A DNA stretch of 64,000 nt, from NCBI RefSeq assembly GCF_000613185.1, contig NZ_CCBB010000003.1, positions 682,001 to 746,000 on the forward strand, in the 5' to 3' direction. The stretch is from Mycolicibacterium cosmeticum. Its GTDB lineage: Bacteria > Actinomycetota > Actinomycetes > Mycobacteriales > Mycobacteriaceae. Numbering within the stretch: the first letter of the stretch is position 1; each line of letters starts with the position of its first letter. Position numbers and translations under genes: made by a program. The notes under the pieces were generated by a model. It was given only the letters and a program-made list of their open reading frames with translations, did not search any database and was not told where the DNA came from. Below are positions 36,309 to 45,420 of the stretch, in pieces.

Positions 36309-36716
36309 ATGGCTACCACGAAGAGCGAAGCCACCACCCGGAAGCCGGTGGGGCAGAACATCTCCCAGACCCGGCGCACCGCGCGCCTGCGCCGCCACGC
36401 CCGGCTGCGCAAGAAGGTCGAAGGCACCGCCACCACGCCGCGGCTGATGGTGAACCGCTCGGCGCGGCACATCCACGTGCAGCTCATCGACGACCTGACC
36501 GGCACCACGCTGGCCGCCGCGTCGTCGATCGAAGCCGATGTGCGTGCCGTCGAAGGCGACAAGAAGGCCGTCAGCACCCGCGTCGGTCAGCTGATCGCCG
36601 AGCGCGCCAAGGCTGCGGGTATCGAGGCCGTGGTGTTCGACCGCGGTGGGTACACCTACGCCGGTCGCATCGCGGCGCTGGCCGATGCCGCGCGCGAAGG
36701 CGGGCTGAAGTTCTGA
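36309..36716 (+). CDS. rplR: 50S ribosomal protein L18
   Basis: 135 residues, 5S rRNA-binding. A basic N-terminal extension ([20 protein letters not shown]) precedes the core [35 protein letters not shown] and the [22 protein letters not shown] end. 22-nt gap to rpsE. Confidence 0.98.
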   Translation: MATTKSEATTRKPVGQNISQTRRTARLRRHARLRKKVEGTATTPRLMVNRSARHIHVQLIDDLTGTTLAAASSIEADVRAVEGDKKAVSTRVGQLIAERAKAAGIEAVVFDRGGYTYAGRIAALADAAREGGLKF

Positions 36717-36738
36717 TGACATTCAACGAGAGGACTGC

Positions 36739-37407
36739 ATGATGGCCGAGCAGGCTGGCGCCGGTTCGGCGCAGGACAATCGCGGCGGCCGCGGAGATCG
36801 CGGCGGCCGGGGCCGAGACGATCGCGGCGGCCGTGGCCGCGGTGACGACCGCGGCGAGAAGAGCAACTACATCGAGCGCGTCGTCACCATCAACCGCGTC
36901 TCCAAGGTGGTCAAGGGTGGTCGGCGCTTCAGCTTCACCGCGCTGGTCATCGTCGGTGACGGCAACGGCATGGTCGGTGTCGGCTACGGCAAGGCCAAGG
37001 AAGTTCCGGCCGCCATCGCCAAGGGTGTCGAGGAAGCGCGCAAGGGCTTCTTCCGGGTGCCGCTGATCGGCAGCACCATCACCCATCCGGTGCAGGGTGA
37101 AGCCGCGGCCGGTGTCGTGATGCTGCGCCCGGCCAGCCCGGGTACCGGTGTGATCGCCGGTGGCGCCGCGCGTGCCGTGCTGGAATGTGCCGGGGTGCAC
37201 GACATCCTGGCAAAGTCGCTCGGTAGCGACAACGCGATCAACGTGGTGCACGCCACCGTTGCCGCGCTGAAGCTGCTGCAGCGTCCGGAAGAGGTGGCGG
37301 CCCGTCGTGGCCTGCCCATCGAGGATGTCGCGCCGGCCGGAATGCTCAAGGCCCGTCGCGAGAGCGAAGCGCTGGCTGCTGCGGCCGCGCGTGAAGGATC
37401 GGCATAA
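36739..37407 (+). CDS. rpsE: 30S ribosomal protein S5
   Basis: 222 residues; S5 helps control decoding fidelity. The core has [52 protein letters not shown] and the C-terminal [21 protein letters not shown]. Before it is an N-terminal tail of repeated [19 protein letters not shown] units, usual in mycobacteria. Two adjacent ATG codons (36739 and 36742) could start it; RBS GAGAGGA lies upstream. Confidence 0.98.
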   Translation: MMAEQAGAGSAQDNRGGRGDRGGRGRDDRGGRGRGDDRGEKSNYIERVVTINRVSKVVKGGRRFSFTALVIVGDGNGMVGVGYGKAKEVPAAIAKGVEEARKGFFRVPLIGSTITHPVQGEAAAGVVMLRPASPGTGVIAGGAARAVLECAGVHDILAKSLGSDNAINVVHATVAALKLLQRPEEVAARRGLPIEDVAPAGMLKARRESEALAAAAAREGSA

Positions 37408-37409
37408 CA

Positions 37410-37589
37410 ATGGCTGAACTGAAGATCACCCAGGTGCGGGGCACCATCGGTGCCCGCTGGAAGCAGCGCGAGAGCCTGCGCACGCTGGGTCTGCGCAAGA
37501 TCCGCCAGTCGGTGGTCCGTGAGGACAACGCCCAGACTCGCGGCCTCATCAAGACCGTGCATCACCTCGTCGTGGTTGAGGAGGTCTAG
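37410..37589 (+). CDS. rpmD: 50S ribosomal protein L30
   Basis: 59-residue gene from ATG 37410 to TAG 37589. The product begins [19 protein letters not shown] and contains [19 protein letters not shown], the conserved L30 motif, ending HHLVVVEEV. Two nt after the rpsE stop, 7 nt before rplO. Confidence 0.97.
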   Translation: MAELKITQVRGTIGARWKQRESLRTLGLRKIRQSVVREDNAQTRGLIKTVHHLVVVEEV

Positions 37590-37596
37590 GAAGATA

Positions 37597-38040
37597 ATGA
37601 GCGTCATCAAACTGCATGACCTGAAGCCGGCACCCGGCGAGAAGACCGCCAAGACGCGCGTCGGTCGTGGTGAGGGTTCCAAGGGTAAGACCGCGGGCCG
37701 CGGCACCAAGGGCACCAAGGCCCGTAAGAACGTCCCCGCGACGTTCGAGGGTGGCCAGATGCCGATCCACATGCGGCTGCCCAAGCTGAAGGGTTTCCGT
37801 AACCGGTTCCGCACCGAGTACGCCGTCGTCAACGTCGGCGACCTCGGCAAGGCATTCCCCGAGGGCGGCACCGTCGGTATCGACGAGCTGGTGGCCAAGG
37901 GCCTGGTCCGTAAGAACGTGCTGGTGAAGGTTCTCGGCGACGGCAAGCTGTCCGCCAAGGTCGACGTCACCGCGCACAAGTTCAGCGGTAGCGCCCGCGA
38001 GGCGATCACCGCCGCCGGTGGTTCGGCGACCGAGCTGTAG
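37597..38040 (+). CDS. rplO: 50S ribosomal protein L15
   Basis: 147 residues. The glycine/lysine-rich N-terminal extension ([20 protein letters not shown], then [15 protein letters not shown]) threads into 23S r[19 protein letters not shown] is diagnostic. The ATG at 37597 is preceded by GGAAGATA. Last gene of the operon, followed 19 nt later by a strong terminator. Confidence 0.98.
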   Translation: MSVIKLHDLKPAPGEKTAKTRVGRGEGSKGKTAGRGTKGTKARKNVPATFEGGQMPIHMRLPKLKGFRNRFRTEYAVVNVGDLGKAFPEGGTVGIDELVAKGLVRKNVLVKVLGDGKLSAKVDVTAHKFSGSAREAITAAGGSATEL

Positions 38041-38058
38041 AAAACGAAGTACACCGTG

Positions 38059-38084
38059 ACGGCCCCCGCTTCGGCGGGGGCCGT
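38059..38084 (+). terminator. Terminator of the spc operon
   Basis: ACGGCCCCCGC - TTCG - GCGGGGGCCGT: an 11-bp perfect stem closed by a stable TTCG tetraloop, followed by TCTCGTGT. It ends the spc transcript and separates it from the convergent TetR gene (stop at 38092). Confidence 0.85.
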
Positions 38085-38091
38085 TCTCGTG

Positions 38092-38706
38092 TCAGTCCCC
38101 GGGCCGTAATTGGCCGCGGCGCAGCAGATCGTTGACGGCGTCCTCCCAGCGGGACAGCTGCGGCGCCGAGGTGAAATGGTCGGGCAGGTGCCGGTCCAGA
38201 TGCGAGCGCAGGATGATCGCGCCGAGCACCAGCAGCAGCGGATTCAGCGCCGCCCAGGTGCGATCCAGGTCCGGCCGCAGCAACCCGTGCTCGGCCCGGC
38301 GCTCCCAGCGGGTGTCGCCCATGGCGACCAGGGCGTCGAAGGTCGCGTTCCCGAACGGGGTGGCCTCGACCAGCGCCCTGGCCAGATAGTCCATCGCCGT
38401 GGTGTGCTCGGCGAGCAGCGCGGTGACCTGCTGGCCGAAGGCCTCGGTGGTGGTGGGGCCCGGCCCGGTGGCCAGGCTGGTTCGGATCACCTCGGCGACA
38501 TGCCGGTCCACCGCCTCGACCAGGCCGGCCTTGGTGCCGAAATGGTGCTGAACCAGGCCGACGGACACCCCGGCCGCGCACGCGACCTCGCGTAACGAGG
38601 TGGCGCCCACGCCACGCGCGGCGAAACTGACGAGTGCCGCATCGCGGATCTTCTCGACGTTCGACGCGGCCGGATCACGCTTCTGATCCGGAGCCCGGCG
38701 GTTCAC
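38092..38706 (-). CDS. TetR-family transcriptional regulator
   Basis: 204 residues. The N-terminal helix-turn-helix is clear (RDAALVSFAARGVGATSLREVACAAGVSVGLVQHHFGTKAGL), followed by an all-helical ligand domain. The open frame continues upstream, but the GTG at 38706 gives a normal TetR N-terminus (VNRRAPDQKRDPAASN). A 16-bp perfect palindrome 48-63 bp upstream overlaps its probable promoter and suggests autoregulation. The LLM-class enzyme gene upstream on the same strand is a likely target. Confidence 0.85.
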   Translation of the reverse strand: MNRRAPDQKRDPAASNVEKIRDAALVSFAARGVGATSLREVACAAGVSVGLVQHHFGTKAGLVEAVDRHVAEVIRTSLATGPGPTTTEAFGQQVTALLAEHTTAMDYLARALVEATPFGNATFDALVAMGDTRWERRAEHGLLRPDLDRTWAALNPLLLVLGAIILRSHLDRHLPDHFTSAPQLSRWEDAVNDLLRRGQLRPGD

Positions 38707-38753
38707 CGACCCACCGTATAGCCCGGGATGGCATGGACGCCGGTATCGTGCGA

Positions 38754-38769
38754 CAATACGTACGTATTG
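38754..38769 (-). promoter_or_regulatory. 16-bp palindromic operator upstream of the TetR gene
   Basis: CAATACGTACGTATTG is a perfect palindrome of the size bound by TetR-type dimers. It lies between the TetR gene and the end of the LLM-class gene, and TATTGT on the minus strand at its edge could be a -10. A further half-like CCAATAC lies at 38799-38805. Confidence 0.65.
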
Positions 38770-38805
38770 GCCTGCCGGGGGACGAGGGGTCGGGCAGGCC
38801 AATAC
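38764..38805 (-). terminator. 13-bp-stem hairpin after the LLM-class gene
   Basis: GTATTGGCCTGCC (38764-38776) and GGCAGGCCAATAC (38793-38805) pair perfectly around a 16-nt loop. Placed after the LLM gene stop, it can act as its terminator. It shares bases with the TetR palindrome, so termination and repression may interact. Confidence 0.55.
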
Positions 38806-38837
38806 CACCCTCTCGGCGCGCGGGGTCGGGTCATCGT

Positions 38838-39770
38838 TCAGGACAGTCGCGGGATCACTTCGGCCGCAAGGCGTTCCATCTGTTCGCGGTCCTCGGCGAC
38901 CGTCGCGCCGACCGGATTGAGCAGGACGGTCTGGGCCCCGGCCGCGATCACCTCGCTCAGGCCCCGCACCACATCGTCGACGGTGCCGGCCACCGCGACG
39001 CCTTCCAGCTCCGCCGTGCGGCCGTAGATCCGGTGCAGCCCGGCCAGTACCCGGTCCCACGCCAGCGACTTGTCGTCGTCGACGATCAGGTAGACCCGCT
39101 TGCCGATGGTGAAACGCGCCGCGTCCTTTGCCTGTTCGTCCAGTTCGCGACGCAGCGTGCGGACCGCCTGGGCGAATGCGGCGGTGGTGGACGAACCGGC
39201 GCCCAGGAACGCGTCCCCGTGCCGCACCGCCCTGGCCAGGGCGGCGGGCGCGCTGCCGCCGAACCAGATCGGCGGGTGGGGGCGCTGCACCGGCTTCGGC
39301 ACGATCTGCAGGTCGTCCACGTCGCGGAAACGTCCGTGGAAGGTCAGTCGCGGCTCGTCCGACCAGGCCGCCTTCATCAATTCCAGGCCTTCGGTGAAGC
39401 TGGCGATGAACGACGAACCGTCGACGCCGAAAGCGGGGAACTGGCGGGATCCGCCCCCCGGCGCCACCCCGAGATCCAGGCGGCCGTGGCTGAGCCGGTC
39501 CACCGCGGTGACAGCCGACGCCAGTTGCAGCGGGTCGTGCAGGGAGGTCACCAGGACGGCCACCCCGAGCCGCAGCCGCGTCGTACACGCGGCGGCATAG
39601 GCGAGTAATTCCAGAGGTGCGATCAGCGGTGCCGGGCCCACCGTCTGCTCGAGGGTCCAGCCGCCGTCGAACCCGAGTTCCTCGGCACGCACCAGATAGT
39701 CCTGCACCCCGGTGGTGTCGAAAGCCTCACCCGCGAACTGTGGCAGAGAGATGGAGAACCGCACCTGCAC
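38838..39770 (-). CDS. LLM-class flavin/F420-dependent oxidoreductase
   Basis: 310 residues, luciferase-like monooxygenase superfamily. Seen are the N-terminal strand RFSISLPQFAG, AEELGFDGGWTLEQ, TRLRLGVAVLVTSLHDPLQLA, the DLGVAPGGG loop and VPKPVQRPHPPIWFGGS, typical of mycobacterial F420-dependent members. It could use F420 or FMN; the substrate is not known. Start is one of two GTG codons (39770 or 39764). It is divergent from sppA by 57 nt and is probably controlled by the TetR regulator downstream. Confidence 0.85.
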   Translation of the reverse strand: MQVRFSISLPQFAGEAFDTTGVQDYLVRAEELGFDGGWTLEQTVGPAPLIAPLELLAYAAACTTRLRLGVAVLVTSLHDPLQLASAVTAVDRLSHGRLDLGVAPGGGSRQFPAFGVDGSSFIASFTEGLELMKAAWSDEPRLTFHGRFRDVDDLQIVPKPVQRPHPPIWFGGSAPAALARAVRHGDAFLGAGSSTTAAFAQAVRTLRRELDEQAKDAARFTIGKRVYLIVDDDKSLAWDRVLAGLHRIYGRTAELEGVAVAGTVDDVVRGLSEVIAAGAQTVLLNPVGATVAEDREQMERLAAEVIPRLS

Positions 39771-39815
39771 ACGGTACGGCGGATCAGGTCCCGATGGGTG
39801 CCGGGCGGTGATCGG

Positions 39816-39821
39816 TAGGCT
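39816..39821 (+). promoter_or_regulatory. -10 element giving a probably leaderless sppA transcript
   Basis: TAGGCT ends 6 nt before the sppA ATG at 39828, so transcription would start at or next to the A of the start codon. No ribosome-binding site is present. This fits the leaderless genes common in mycobacteria. Confidence 0.4.
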
Positions 39822-39827
39822 CGGGTG

Positions 39828-41600
39828 ATGTTCGGTTTTCTCCCCGATTTCCTCCCTGGTCCTGCGGACCTGCGCGCCATCGTCAGGAAGGTGGACACCG
39901 CCCGGCACAACGGGGTGCCCGACGGGTGCGTGCTCGAACTCGATCTGCAGGCCGTGCCCCCGGAGACGGTGGGGTTCGACCCGCTGGCGCTCATCTCGGC
40001 CGGCGGCAGGCCCATCACGCTGCGGCAGGCCGTGGCCGCGATCCATCGCGCCGCCAAGGACGACCGGGTGGCCGGGCTGATCGCCCGGGTCCAGATCCCG
40101 GCGGCCGCACCGGGTCCCGTGCAGGAACTGCGTGCGGCCATCGCCGAGTTCGGTGACGTGAAGCCGACGCTGGCCTGGGCCGAAACCTACCCCGGGACCA
40201 TGTCCTACTACCTGGCCTCGGCGTTCCGCGAGGTGTGGATGCAGCCGTCGGGCACCGTCGGGCTGGTCGGTTTCGCCACGAATGCGATTTTCCTGCGGGA
40301 TGCGCTGGACAAGGCCGGCATCGAAGCGCAGTTCGTGGCCCGCGGCGAATACAAGTCGGCGGCAAACCTTTTCACCCAGGACAGCTACACCGACGCGCAT
40401 CGGGAGGCCGACAGCGCGCTGATCGAGAGCCTGCACGCCCAGGTGCGCGCGGCGGTCGCCGCCTCGCGGCACGTCGATGCGGACGCGGTCGACGCGCTGG
40501 CCGACAAGGCACCGCTGCTGCGCGACGACGCGGTCTCGGGCGGTCTGGTCGACCGCATCGGCTTCCGTGACGAGGCCTACGCCCGCATCGCCGAACTCAG
40601 CGGCGCCGCTGCGGTTGCCGACGGGCCGGACGCGCCACCGCGACTGTTCCTGTCCCGGTATGCGCGGGCCACCGCCGCCAAACCGGTGCCGAGCGTGCCG
40701 GGCCGCAAGCCCAAACCCACCATCGCGGTGGTCACCCTGCACGGGCCCATCGTGAGCGGGCGCGGGGGACCGCAGGTGCTGCCGATCGGCAATTCCAGCG
40801 CCGGCGGGGACACCATCGCGGCCGCGTTGCGCGAGGCGGTGGCCGACGACGACGTGTCGGCGATCGTGCTGCGGGTGGACAGCCCCGGCGGCTCGGTCAC
40901 CGGATCGGAAACCATTTGGCGCGAAGTGGTTCGGGCCAAGGCGGCGGGTAAGCCGGTGGTGGCGTCGATGGGTGCGGTGGCCGCGTCCGGCGGCTACTAC
41001 GTGTCGATGGCCGCCGACGCGATCGTCGCCAATGCGGGCACCATCACCGGATCCATCGGCGTCGTCACGGGCAAGTTGGTGGCCCGCGAGCTCAAAGACC
41101 GCCTCGGAGTGGGCACGGATTCGGTGCGTACCAATGCCAATGCCGACGCGTGGTCGGTCAACGCGCCGTTCACTGCGGAACAGCATGCGCACGTCGAAGC
41201 CGAAGCCGACCTGTTCTACACCGATTTCGTGCAGCGCGTCGCCGACGGTCGTGACCTCAGCGTCGAGGCGGTGGATGCGGTGGCCCGCGGCCGGGTGTGG
41301 ACCGGTGCCGATGCCCTGGATCGCGGGTTGGTCGACGAGCTCGGCGGTCTGCGGACCGCCGTGACCCGGGCCAAGGTGCTCGCCGGGCTGGCGCCCGACG
41401 CCGCCGTGCGACTGGTCGGCTATCCGGGGTCGTCGATGCTGGATATGTTGCGGCCCAAGGCGTCCTCGCAGCCGGTGGCGGCATCGCTGCCGCAGGCGGT
41501 CGGCGCGTTGCTGGGCCGGTCGATGGTCGGCGCGCTGGAGCAGGCGCACAGTGCCGTCACCGGTGTGACCGCACTGTGGCTGGGCGACTACCGTTTCTGA
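39828..41600 (+). CDS. sppA: Signal peptide peptidase SppA (protease IV type)
   Basis: 590 residues, the long 67K-type SppA with two homologous domains. The Ser-Lys dyad is visible: Lys176 in [12 protein letters not shown] and Ser387 in [26 protein letters not shown] and [16 protein letters not shown] are further family blocks. There is no obvious N-terminal membrane helix ([16 protein letters not shown]), which differs from E. coli SppA but agrees with mycobacterial proteins. It degrades signal peptides left in the membrane. Position downstream of rplO matches M. tuberculosis (Rv0724). Convergent with the methyltransferase operon, overlapping it by 13 bp. Confidence 0.9.
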   Translation: MFGFLPDFLPGPADLRAIVRKVDTARHNGVPDGCVLELDLQAVPPETVGFDPLALISAGGRPITLRQAVAAIHRAAKDDRVAGLIARVQIPAAAPGPVQELRAAIAEFGDVKPTLAWAETYPGTMSYYLASAFREVWMQPSGTVGLVGFATNAIFLRDALDKAGIEAQFVARGEYKSAANLFTQDSYTDAHREADSALIESLHAQVRAAVAASRHVDADAVDALADKAPLLRDDAVSGGLVDRIGFRDEAYARIAELSGAAAVADGPDAPPRLFLSRYARATAAKPVPSVPGRKPKPTIAVVTLHGPIVSGRGGPQVLPIGNSSAGGDTIAAALREAVADDDVSAIVLRVDSPGGSVTGSETIWREVVRAKAAGKPVVASMGAVAASGGYYVSMAADAIVANAGTITGSIGVVTGKLVARELKDRLGVGTDSVRTNANADAWSVNAPFTAEQHAHVEAEADLFYTDFVQRVADGRDLSVEAVDAVARGRVWTGADALDRGLVDELGGLRTAVTRAKVLAGLAPDAAVRLVGYPGSSMLDMLRPKASSQPVAASLPQAVGALLGRSMVGALEQAHSAVTGVTALWLGDYRF

Positions 41601-42502
41601 GTGCCGCTGATGTAGATGATCTCGGCCATCGGGTTGCCCTCGACGTACGCGGACAGCGGCAGCCCGTAACGGGCGAAGAGATCGGCGCGGGGCGTTCCGG
41701 TCATCTCCCAGCCGCGCGATCCCAGATAGTCGACGGCGGAATGCCGTTCACCCGGGTAGACCAGTGACGGCATGTCGAGGTCCAGGCCGTGGGCGCGCAG
41801 GGCAGCGGTTTCCTCGCGGGCCCGCTCGGCGTCGAAGTCCCGCAGTCCGGGCACGAACTCGGTGGCCATCGTGCTGCCCGGGGCGCTGAGCTCGTCGATG
41901 AGGTCGAACAGCCGGTCCTGGGCGTCGGGCGGCAGGTAGATCAGCAAGCCCTCGGCCAGCCACGCCGACGGGGCGGCCGGGTCGAATCCGGCCGACCGCA
42001 ACGCGGCCGGCCAGTCCTCACGCAGGTCGATGGACACGGTCCGGCGCTGCGCCGTCGGCTCGGCACCCAGACCGGCCAGCGTGCGGGTCTTGAAATCGAT
42101 CACCTCCGGCTGGTCGATCTCGTAGACCACCGTCCCCGCGGGCCACGCCAGCCGGTAGGCGCGGGAGTCCAGGCCGGAGGCCAGGATGACCACCTGCCGG
42201 ATACCGGTGCCGGTGGCGGCGATCAGGTAGTCGTCGAAGAACTTTGTCCGGACGGCCATCTCGTCGATATTGGCGCGGGCCCGCTGCGCCGCGTCCGGCG
42301 CGATATCGGCCAGATCGAGGTCCCCGTCGACCATCTTGGTGAAGAAGTCGATGCCGACGGCGCGCACCAGCGGCGCGGCGTACGGATCGTCGATCAACCC
42401 GTGCGGGTCGGTGCTGGCGATGGCACGGCCGGCGGCCACCAGCGTGGCGGTGGCACCCACGCTGGAGGCCACATCCCAGGAATCGTCGTCGGTGCGGGCC
42501 AT
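41588..42502 (-). CDS. SAM-dependent methyltransferase, TIGR00027 family (copy 1)
   Basis: 304 residues, mycobacterial leucine-carboxyl-methyltransferase-like family (TIGR00027/PF04072). Motif I region [20 protein letters not shown] plus [18 protein letters not shown] binds SAM; the start [21 protein letters not shown] is the family signature. Start at 42502 because GGAAGG lies 6 nt upstream; an ATG two codons earlier has no spacing. Last of four tandem copies on one strand. Substrate unknown in the whole family. Confidence 0.9.
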   Translation of the reverse strand: MARTDDDSWDVASSVGATATLVAAGRAIASTDPHGLIDDPYAAPLVRAVGIDFFTKMVDGDLDLADIAPDAAQRARANIDEMAVRTKFFDDYLIAATGTGIRQVVILASGLDSRAYRLAWPAGTVVYEIDQPEVIDFKTRTLAGLGAEPTAQRRTVSIDLREDWPAALRSAGFDPAAPSAWLAEGLLIYLPPDAQDRLFDLIDELSAPGSTMATEFVPGLRDFDAERAREETAALRAHGLDLDMPSLVYPGERHSAVDYLGSRGWEMTGTPRADLFARYGLPLSAYVEGNPMAEIIYISGTQKR

Positions 42503-42516
42503 GATCATCCTTCCGG

Positions 42517-43434
42517 TCATCGTCCCAAGGTCGCGGACAGGTAGCCCGAGTCTGCACCGAGCGCCCGCCACTCGTCATCGGGTTGCTCGAACCCGTTGGC
42601 GGAGAACGCATCCGCCGTCTTCAGTACCGTGGTCTGCCAGCCGTGCCCGCCCAGGTACGTCGCTGCGGAGGCGCGCTCTCCGTGATAGAACAGCTCCGCG
42701 AGATTGATCCCGGTACCGAACCGCTTGGACCGTTCGGCCAGTCTTTCGGCCCAGTCCTCGGGTAGCGCGGAGAGGTCCATCTCCTCGGTGGCCAGCCGGC
42801 TGCCCGGCGCCGACAACGCGGTGATGTTGTCGAACAGCCGGTCCTGCGCCTCGGGCGGCAGGTAGACCAGTAGTCCCTCGGCGATCCAGGCGGTGGGCGT
42901 GCCCGGGTCGAATCCCGCCGCGCGCAATGCGGTAGGCCAGTCGTCACGCAGGTCGATGCCGACGGCGCGGCGGTCGGCGGTGGGCTCGGCACCGAGGCCG
43001 GCCAGCGTCTGGGTCTTGAAGGCGATGACGTCGGGTTGGTCGACCTCGAACACCACGGTGCCGGCAGGCCAGCCCAGCCGATAGGCCCTGGTGTCGAGTC
43101 CGGATGCCAGGATGACAGCCTGCCGGATGCCCGCCGCGGCCGAGTCGATGAAGAAATCGTCGAAAAACCGGGTGCGCACCGCGATCTGTTCGCGCATGTG
43201 CCGGCGGTCCATGACCGGATCGTCGGTCGGGGGGAGTTCGTCGTCGATCAGCTTGACGAAGGATTCCAGCCCGACGGCGCGGACCAGTGGTTCGGCGAGC
43301 GTGTCGGTCAGCAGCGGGTCGGGTCCTTGGGAGGCGATGGCACGGCCGGCGGCCACCGCCGTTGCGGTGGCGCCGACGCTGGAGGCCAGATCCCAGGTGT
43401 CGCCGTCGGAGCGTTGAGTTGTGTTGGATGCCAT
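42517..43434 (-). CDS. SAM-dependent methyltransferase, TIGR00027 family (copy 2)
   Basis: 305 residues, same family: [59 protein letters not shown], and the active-site-near [21 protein letters not shown]. Compared with copies 1, 3 and 4 it carries a divergent acceptor-side region ([23 protein letters not shown] and a C-terminal [17 protein letters not shown]). GAGGAC precedes the ATG. 14 nt separate it from copy 1 and 21 nt from copy 3. Confidence 0.9.
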   Translation of the reverse strand: MASNTTQRSDGDTWDLASSVGATATAVAAGRAIASQGPDPLLTDTLAEPLVRAVGLESFVKLIDDELPPTDDPVMDRRHMREQIAVRTRFFDDFFIDSAAAGIRQAVILASGLDTRAYRLGWPAGTVVFEVDQPDVIAFKTQTLAGLGAEPTADRRAVGIDLRDDWPTALRAAGFDPGTPTAWIAEGLLVYLPPEAQDRLFDNITALSAPGSRLATEEMDLSALPEDWAERLAERSKRFGTGINLAELFYHGERASAATYLGGHGWQTTVLKTADAFSANGFEQPDDEWRALGADSGYLSATLGR

Positions 43435-43455
43435 GGCGAGTCCTCGGTGAGTGGT

Positions 43456-44358
43456 TCAGTCACGGATGGCGGTGATGGACACCGACTGGCGCAGCGGGGA
43501 GGCGAGGTCGGGGAATTCCCGCCCGTAGTCGGCGAAGAGGTCGCGGCGGCCGCGGCTGCGCACCTGCCAACCGCGGGCGGACAGATAGTCGCTGACATCG
43601 TTGCGCTCGCCCGGATAGAACAGCTGGGTGAGGTCGAGGTCGAAACCCTGTGGGCCCCAGCGGTCGAACATCTCCTTGGCCCGCTCGCCGAGCGATTGCC
43701 CGAAATCGCCGCCGTGGTGTTCGGTGGCCAGCCTGCTGCCGGTCGCCGACAGCGCGGTGATGTGGTCGAAGAGCCGGTCCTGGGCCTCGGGCGGCAGGTA
43801 CATCAGCAGCCCCTCGGCACTCCATGCGGACGGGGCGCCGCTGTCGAACCCGGCCTGGCGCAACGCCGCCGGCCAGTCGTCGCGCAGATCGACAGCCACG
43901 GTTCTGCGTTCGGCGGACGGGGCGGCGCCCAGTGCCTCCATCGATTGCGTCTTGAACGCGATGACCTCGGGCTGGTCGATCTCGTAGACGACGGTGCCGG
44001 CCGGCCAGGACAGCCGGTACGGCCGGGTGTCCAGCCCGGAGGCCAGGATGACCGCCTGGCGTACCCCGTTTTCGGTGGCCTGCTCGAAGAAGTCGTCGAA
44101 GAACCGGGTGCGCACCGCCATGGTGTCGGTGATCAGCCGGATGCCGCCGGCCGCCGTGTCGTCCGGAATCTCGATATCGCCGTCGACCAATCGGGTGAAG
44201 AAATCCACGCCGACGGCGCGGACCAGGTCCGCGGCGAACGGATCGTCGATGATGGCGTCGGGTTCCGCGGTGGCCAGGGCGCGGGCGGCCGCCACCATCG
44301 TCGCGGTCGCGCCCACGCTGGAGGCCAGGTCCCAGCTGTCGGCTTCCGACCGGGCCAT
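43456..44358 (-). CDS. SAM-dependent methyltransferase, TIGR00027 family (copy 3)
   Basis: 300 residues. [54 protein letters not shown] and [18 protein letters not shown] identify the family. The ATG at 44358 shares its A with the stop of copy 4 (TGATG), so translation is coupled; a GTG one codon earlier is possible. Confidence 0.9.
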   Translation of the reverse strand: MARSEADSWDLASSVGATATMVAAARALATAEPDAIIDDPFAADLVRAVGVDFFTRLVDGDIEIPDDTAAGGIRLITDTMAVRTRFFDDFFEQATENGVRQAVILASGLDTRPYRLSWPAGTVVYEIDQPEVIAFKTQSMEALGAAPSAERRTVAVDLRDDWPAALRQAGFDSGAPSAWSAEGLLMYLPPEAQDRLFDHITALSATGSRLATEHHGGDFGQSLGERAKEMFDRWGPQGFDLDLTQLFYPGERNDVSDYLSARGWQVRSRGRRDLFADYGREFPDLASPLRQSVSITAIRD

Positions 44359-45272
44359 CACTTCGCCGCGGTGATGTAGTAGGCCTGCCCGAACTGAGCC
44401 TCCTCGTCGAGCACCGGCAGGCCGTAACGGGCCAGCAGCTCGTTGGAGGTTGCCGTCGAGGTTTCCCAGCCCAAGGTGTCCAGGTGCGTGGCCGCGTCGG
44501 TGCGGTCACCCAGGTAGACGAGTTCGCCGAAATCCAGGTCGAATCCGTGCTCGGCCCACTGGTCGGTCACCGACTTCATCCGTTCGCGGACCGCGTCGTG
44601 GTCCACGTCGGCGATGCCGGGTACCGCCTCGGCGGCGACCCGGCTGCCCGGGGCGCTGTTCTCGGTGATCAGGTCGAGCAGCCGGTCCTGGGCCTCCGAC
44701 GGCAGATAGCCGAACAGGCCTTCGGCGATCCATGCGGTCGGTGCCGAGGGGTCGAATCCGGCGGCCCGCAACGCCGACACCCAGTCCTCACGCAGGTCCA
44801 CTGCCACGGTGCGCCGCTCCGCGGTCGGCTCCGCGCCCAGGTCGGCCAGCGTCCGCGTCTTGAATTCGATGACGTCGGGCTGGTCGATCTCGAACACCAC
44901 GGTGCCGGCCGGCCAGTCCAGCCGGTAGGCACGGGCATCCAGGCCCGCGGCCAGGATGACGGCCTGCCGAATCCCGGAAGCTGTTGCCTGCTCGAAGAAT
45001 TCGTCGAAGAACCGGGTGCGCGCGGCCATGCCGTCGGCGAATCGCACGATGTTCATCTGCGGGTCGTCGCCCAGGTCCGATTCGGTGAGCTCACCGTCGA
45101 CGAGCTTGGTGAAGAAGTCGACGCCGACCGCCCGCACCAGCGGTGCGGCGAACCGGTCATCGATCACCGGCTCCGGTGCCGCCGAGGCGATCGCCCGTGC
45201 GGCCGCGACCATGGTCGCGGTGGCCCCGACGCTGGACGCCAGATCCCAGGTGTCACCGTCTACGCGTGGCAT
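44358..45272 (-). CDS. SAM-dependent methyltransferase, TIGR00027 family (copy 4)
   Basis: 304 residues, first gene of the four-copy operon. [59 protein letters not shown] and [18 protein letters not shown] are present. A GGGGG run lies about 6-10 nt before the ATG at 45272. The upstream 45290-45320 stretch is A/T-rich for this genome (TTAGTTAGCTGATGTAA) and is the likely promoter of the array. Confidence 0.9.
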   Translation of the reverse strand: MPRVDGDTWDLASSVGATATMVAAARAIASAAPEPVIDDRFAAPLVRAVGVDFFTKLVDGELTESDLGDDPQMNIVRFADGMAARTRFFDEFFEQATASGIRQAVILAAGLDARAYRLDWPAGTVVFEIDQPDVIEFKTRTLADLGAEPTAERRTVAVDLREDWVSALRAAGFDPSAPTAWIAEGLFGYLPSEAQDRLLDLITENSAPGSRVAAEAVPGIADVDHDAVRERMKSVTDQWAEHGFDLDFGELVYLGDRTDAATHLDTLGWETSTATSNELLARYGLPVLDEEAQFGQAYYITAAK

Positions 45273-45371
45273 CACAAGCCCCCTGTCCCACTTTAGTTAG
45301 CTGATGTAATGAACAACCTCGACTGTACGCCTCGAAACTGAATGCCCATCCAGACGACAACCCGGACAGCA

Positions 45372-45404
45372 ACGAGGCCCCCAGCGCAACGCTGAGGGCC
45401 TCGT
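45372..45404 (-). terminator. Terminator after the repeat-containing surface protein gene
   Basis: ACGAGGCCCCCAGCG (45372-45386), loop CAA, CGCTGAGGGCCTCGT (45390-45404): a 15-bp stem with one mismatch, placed just after the stop at 45421 of the minus-strand gene. Confidence 0.7.
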
Positions 45405-45420
45405 CGATGGCGGGCCGGTG

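Noticed and set aside
38838..41549. A 903-codon open frame antisense to sppA, continuous with the LLM-class gene
   Set aside because: Only the part encoded at 38838-39770 has protein-like sequence; the rest is Arg/Gly/His-rich antisense of sppA, a usual high-GC artefact.
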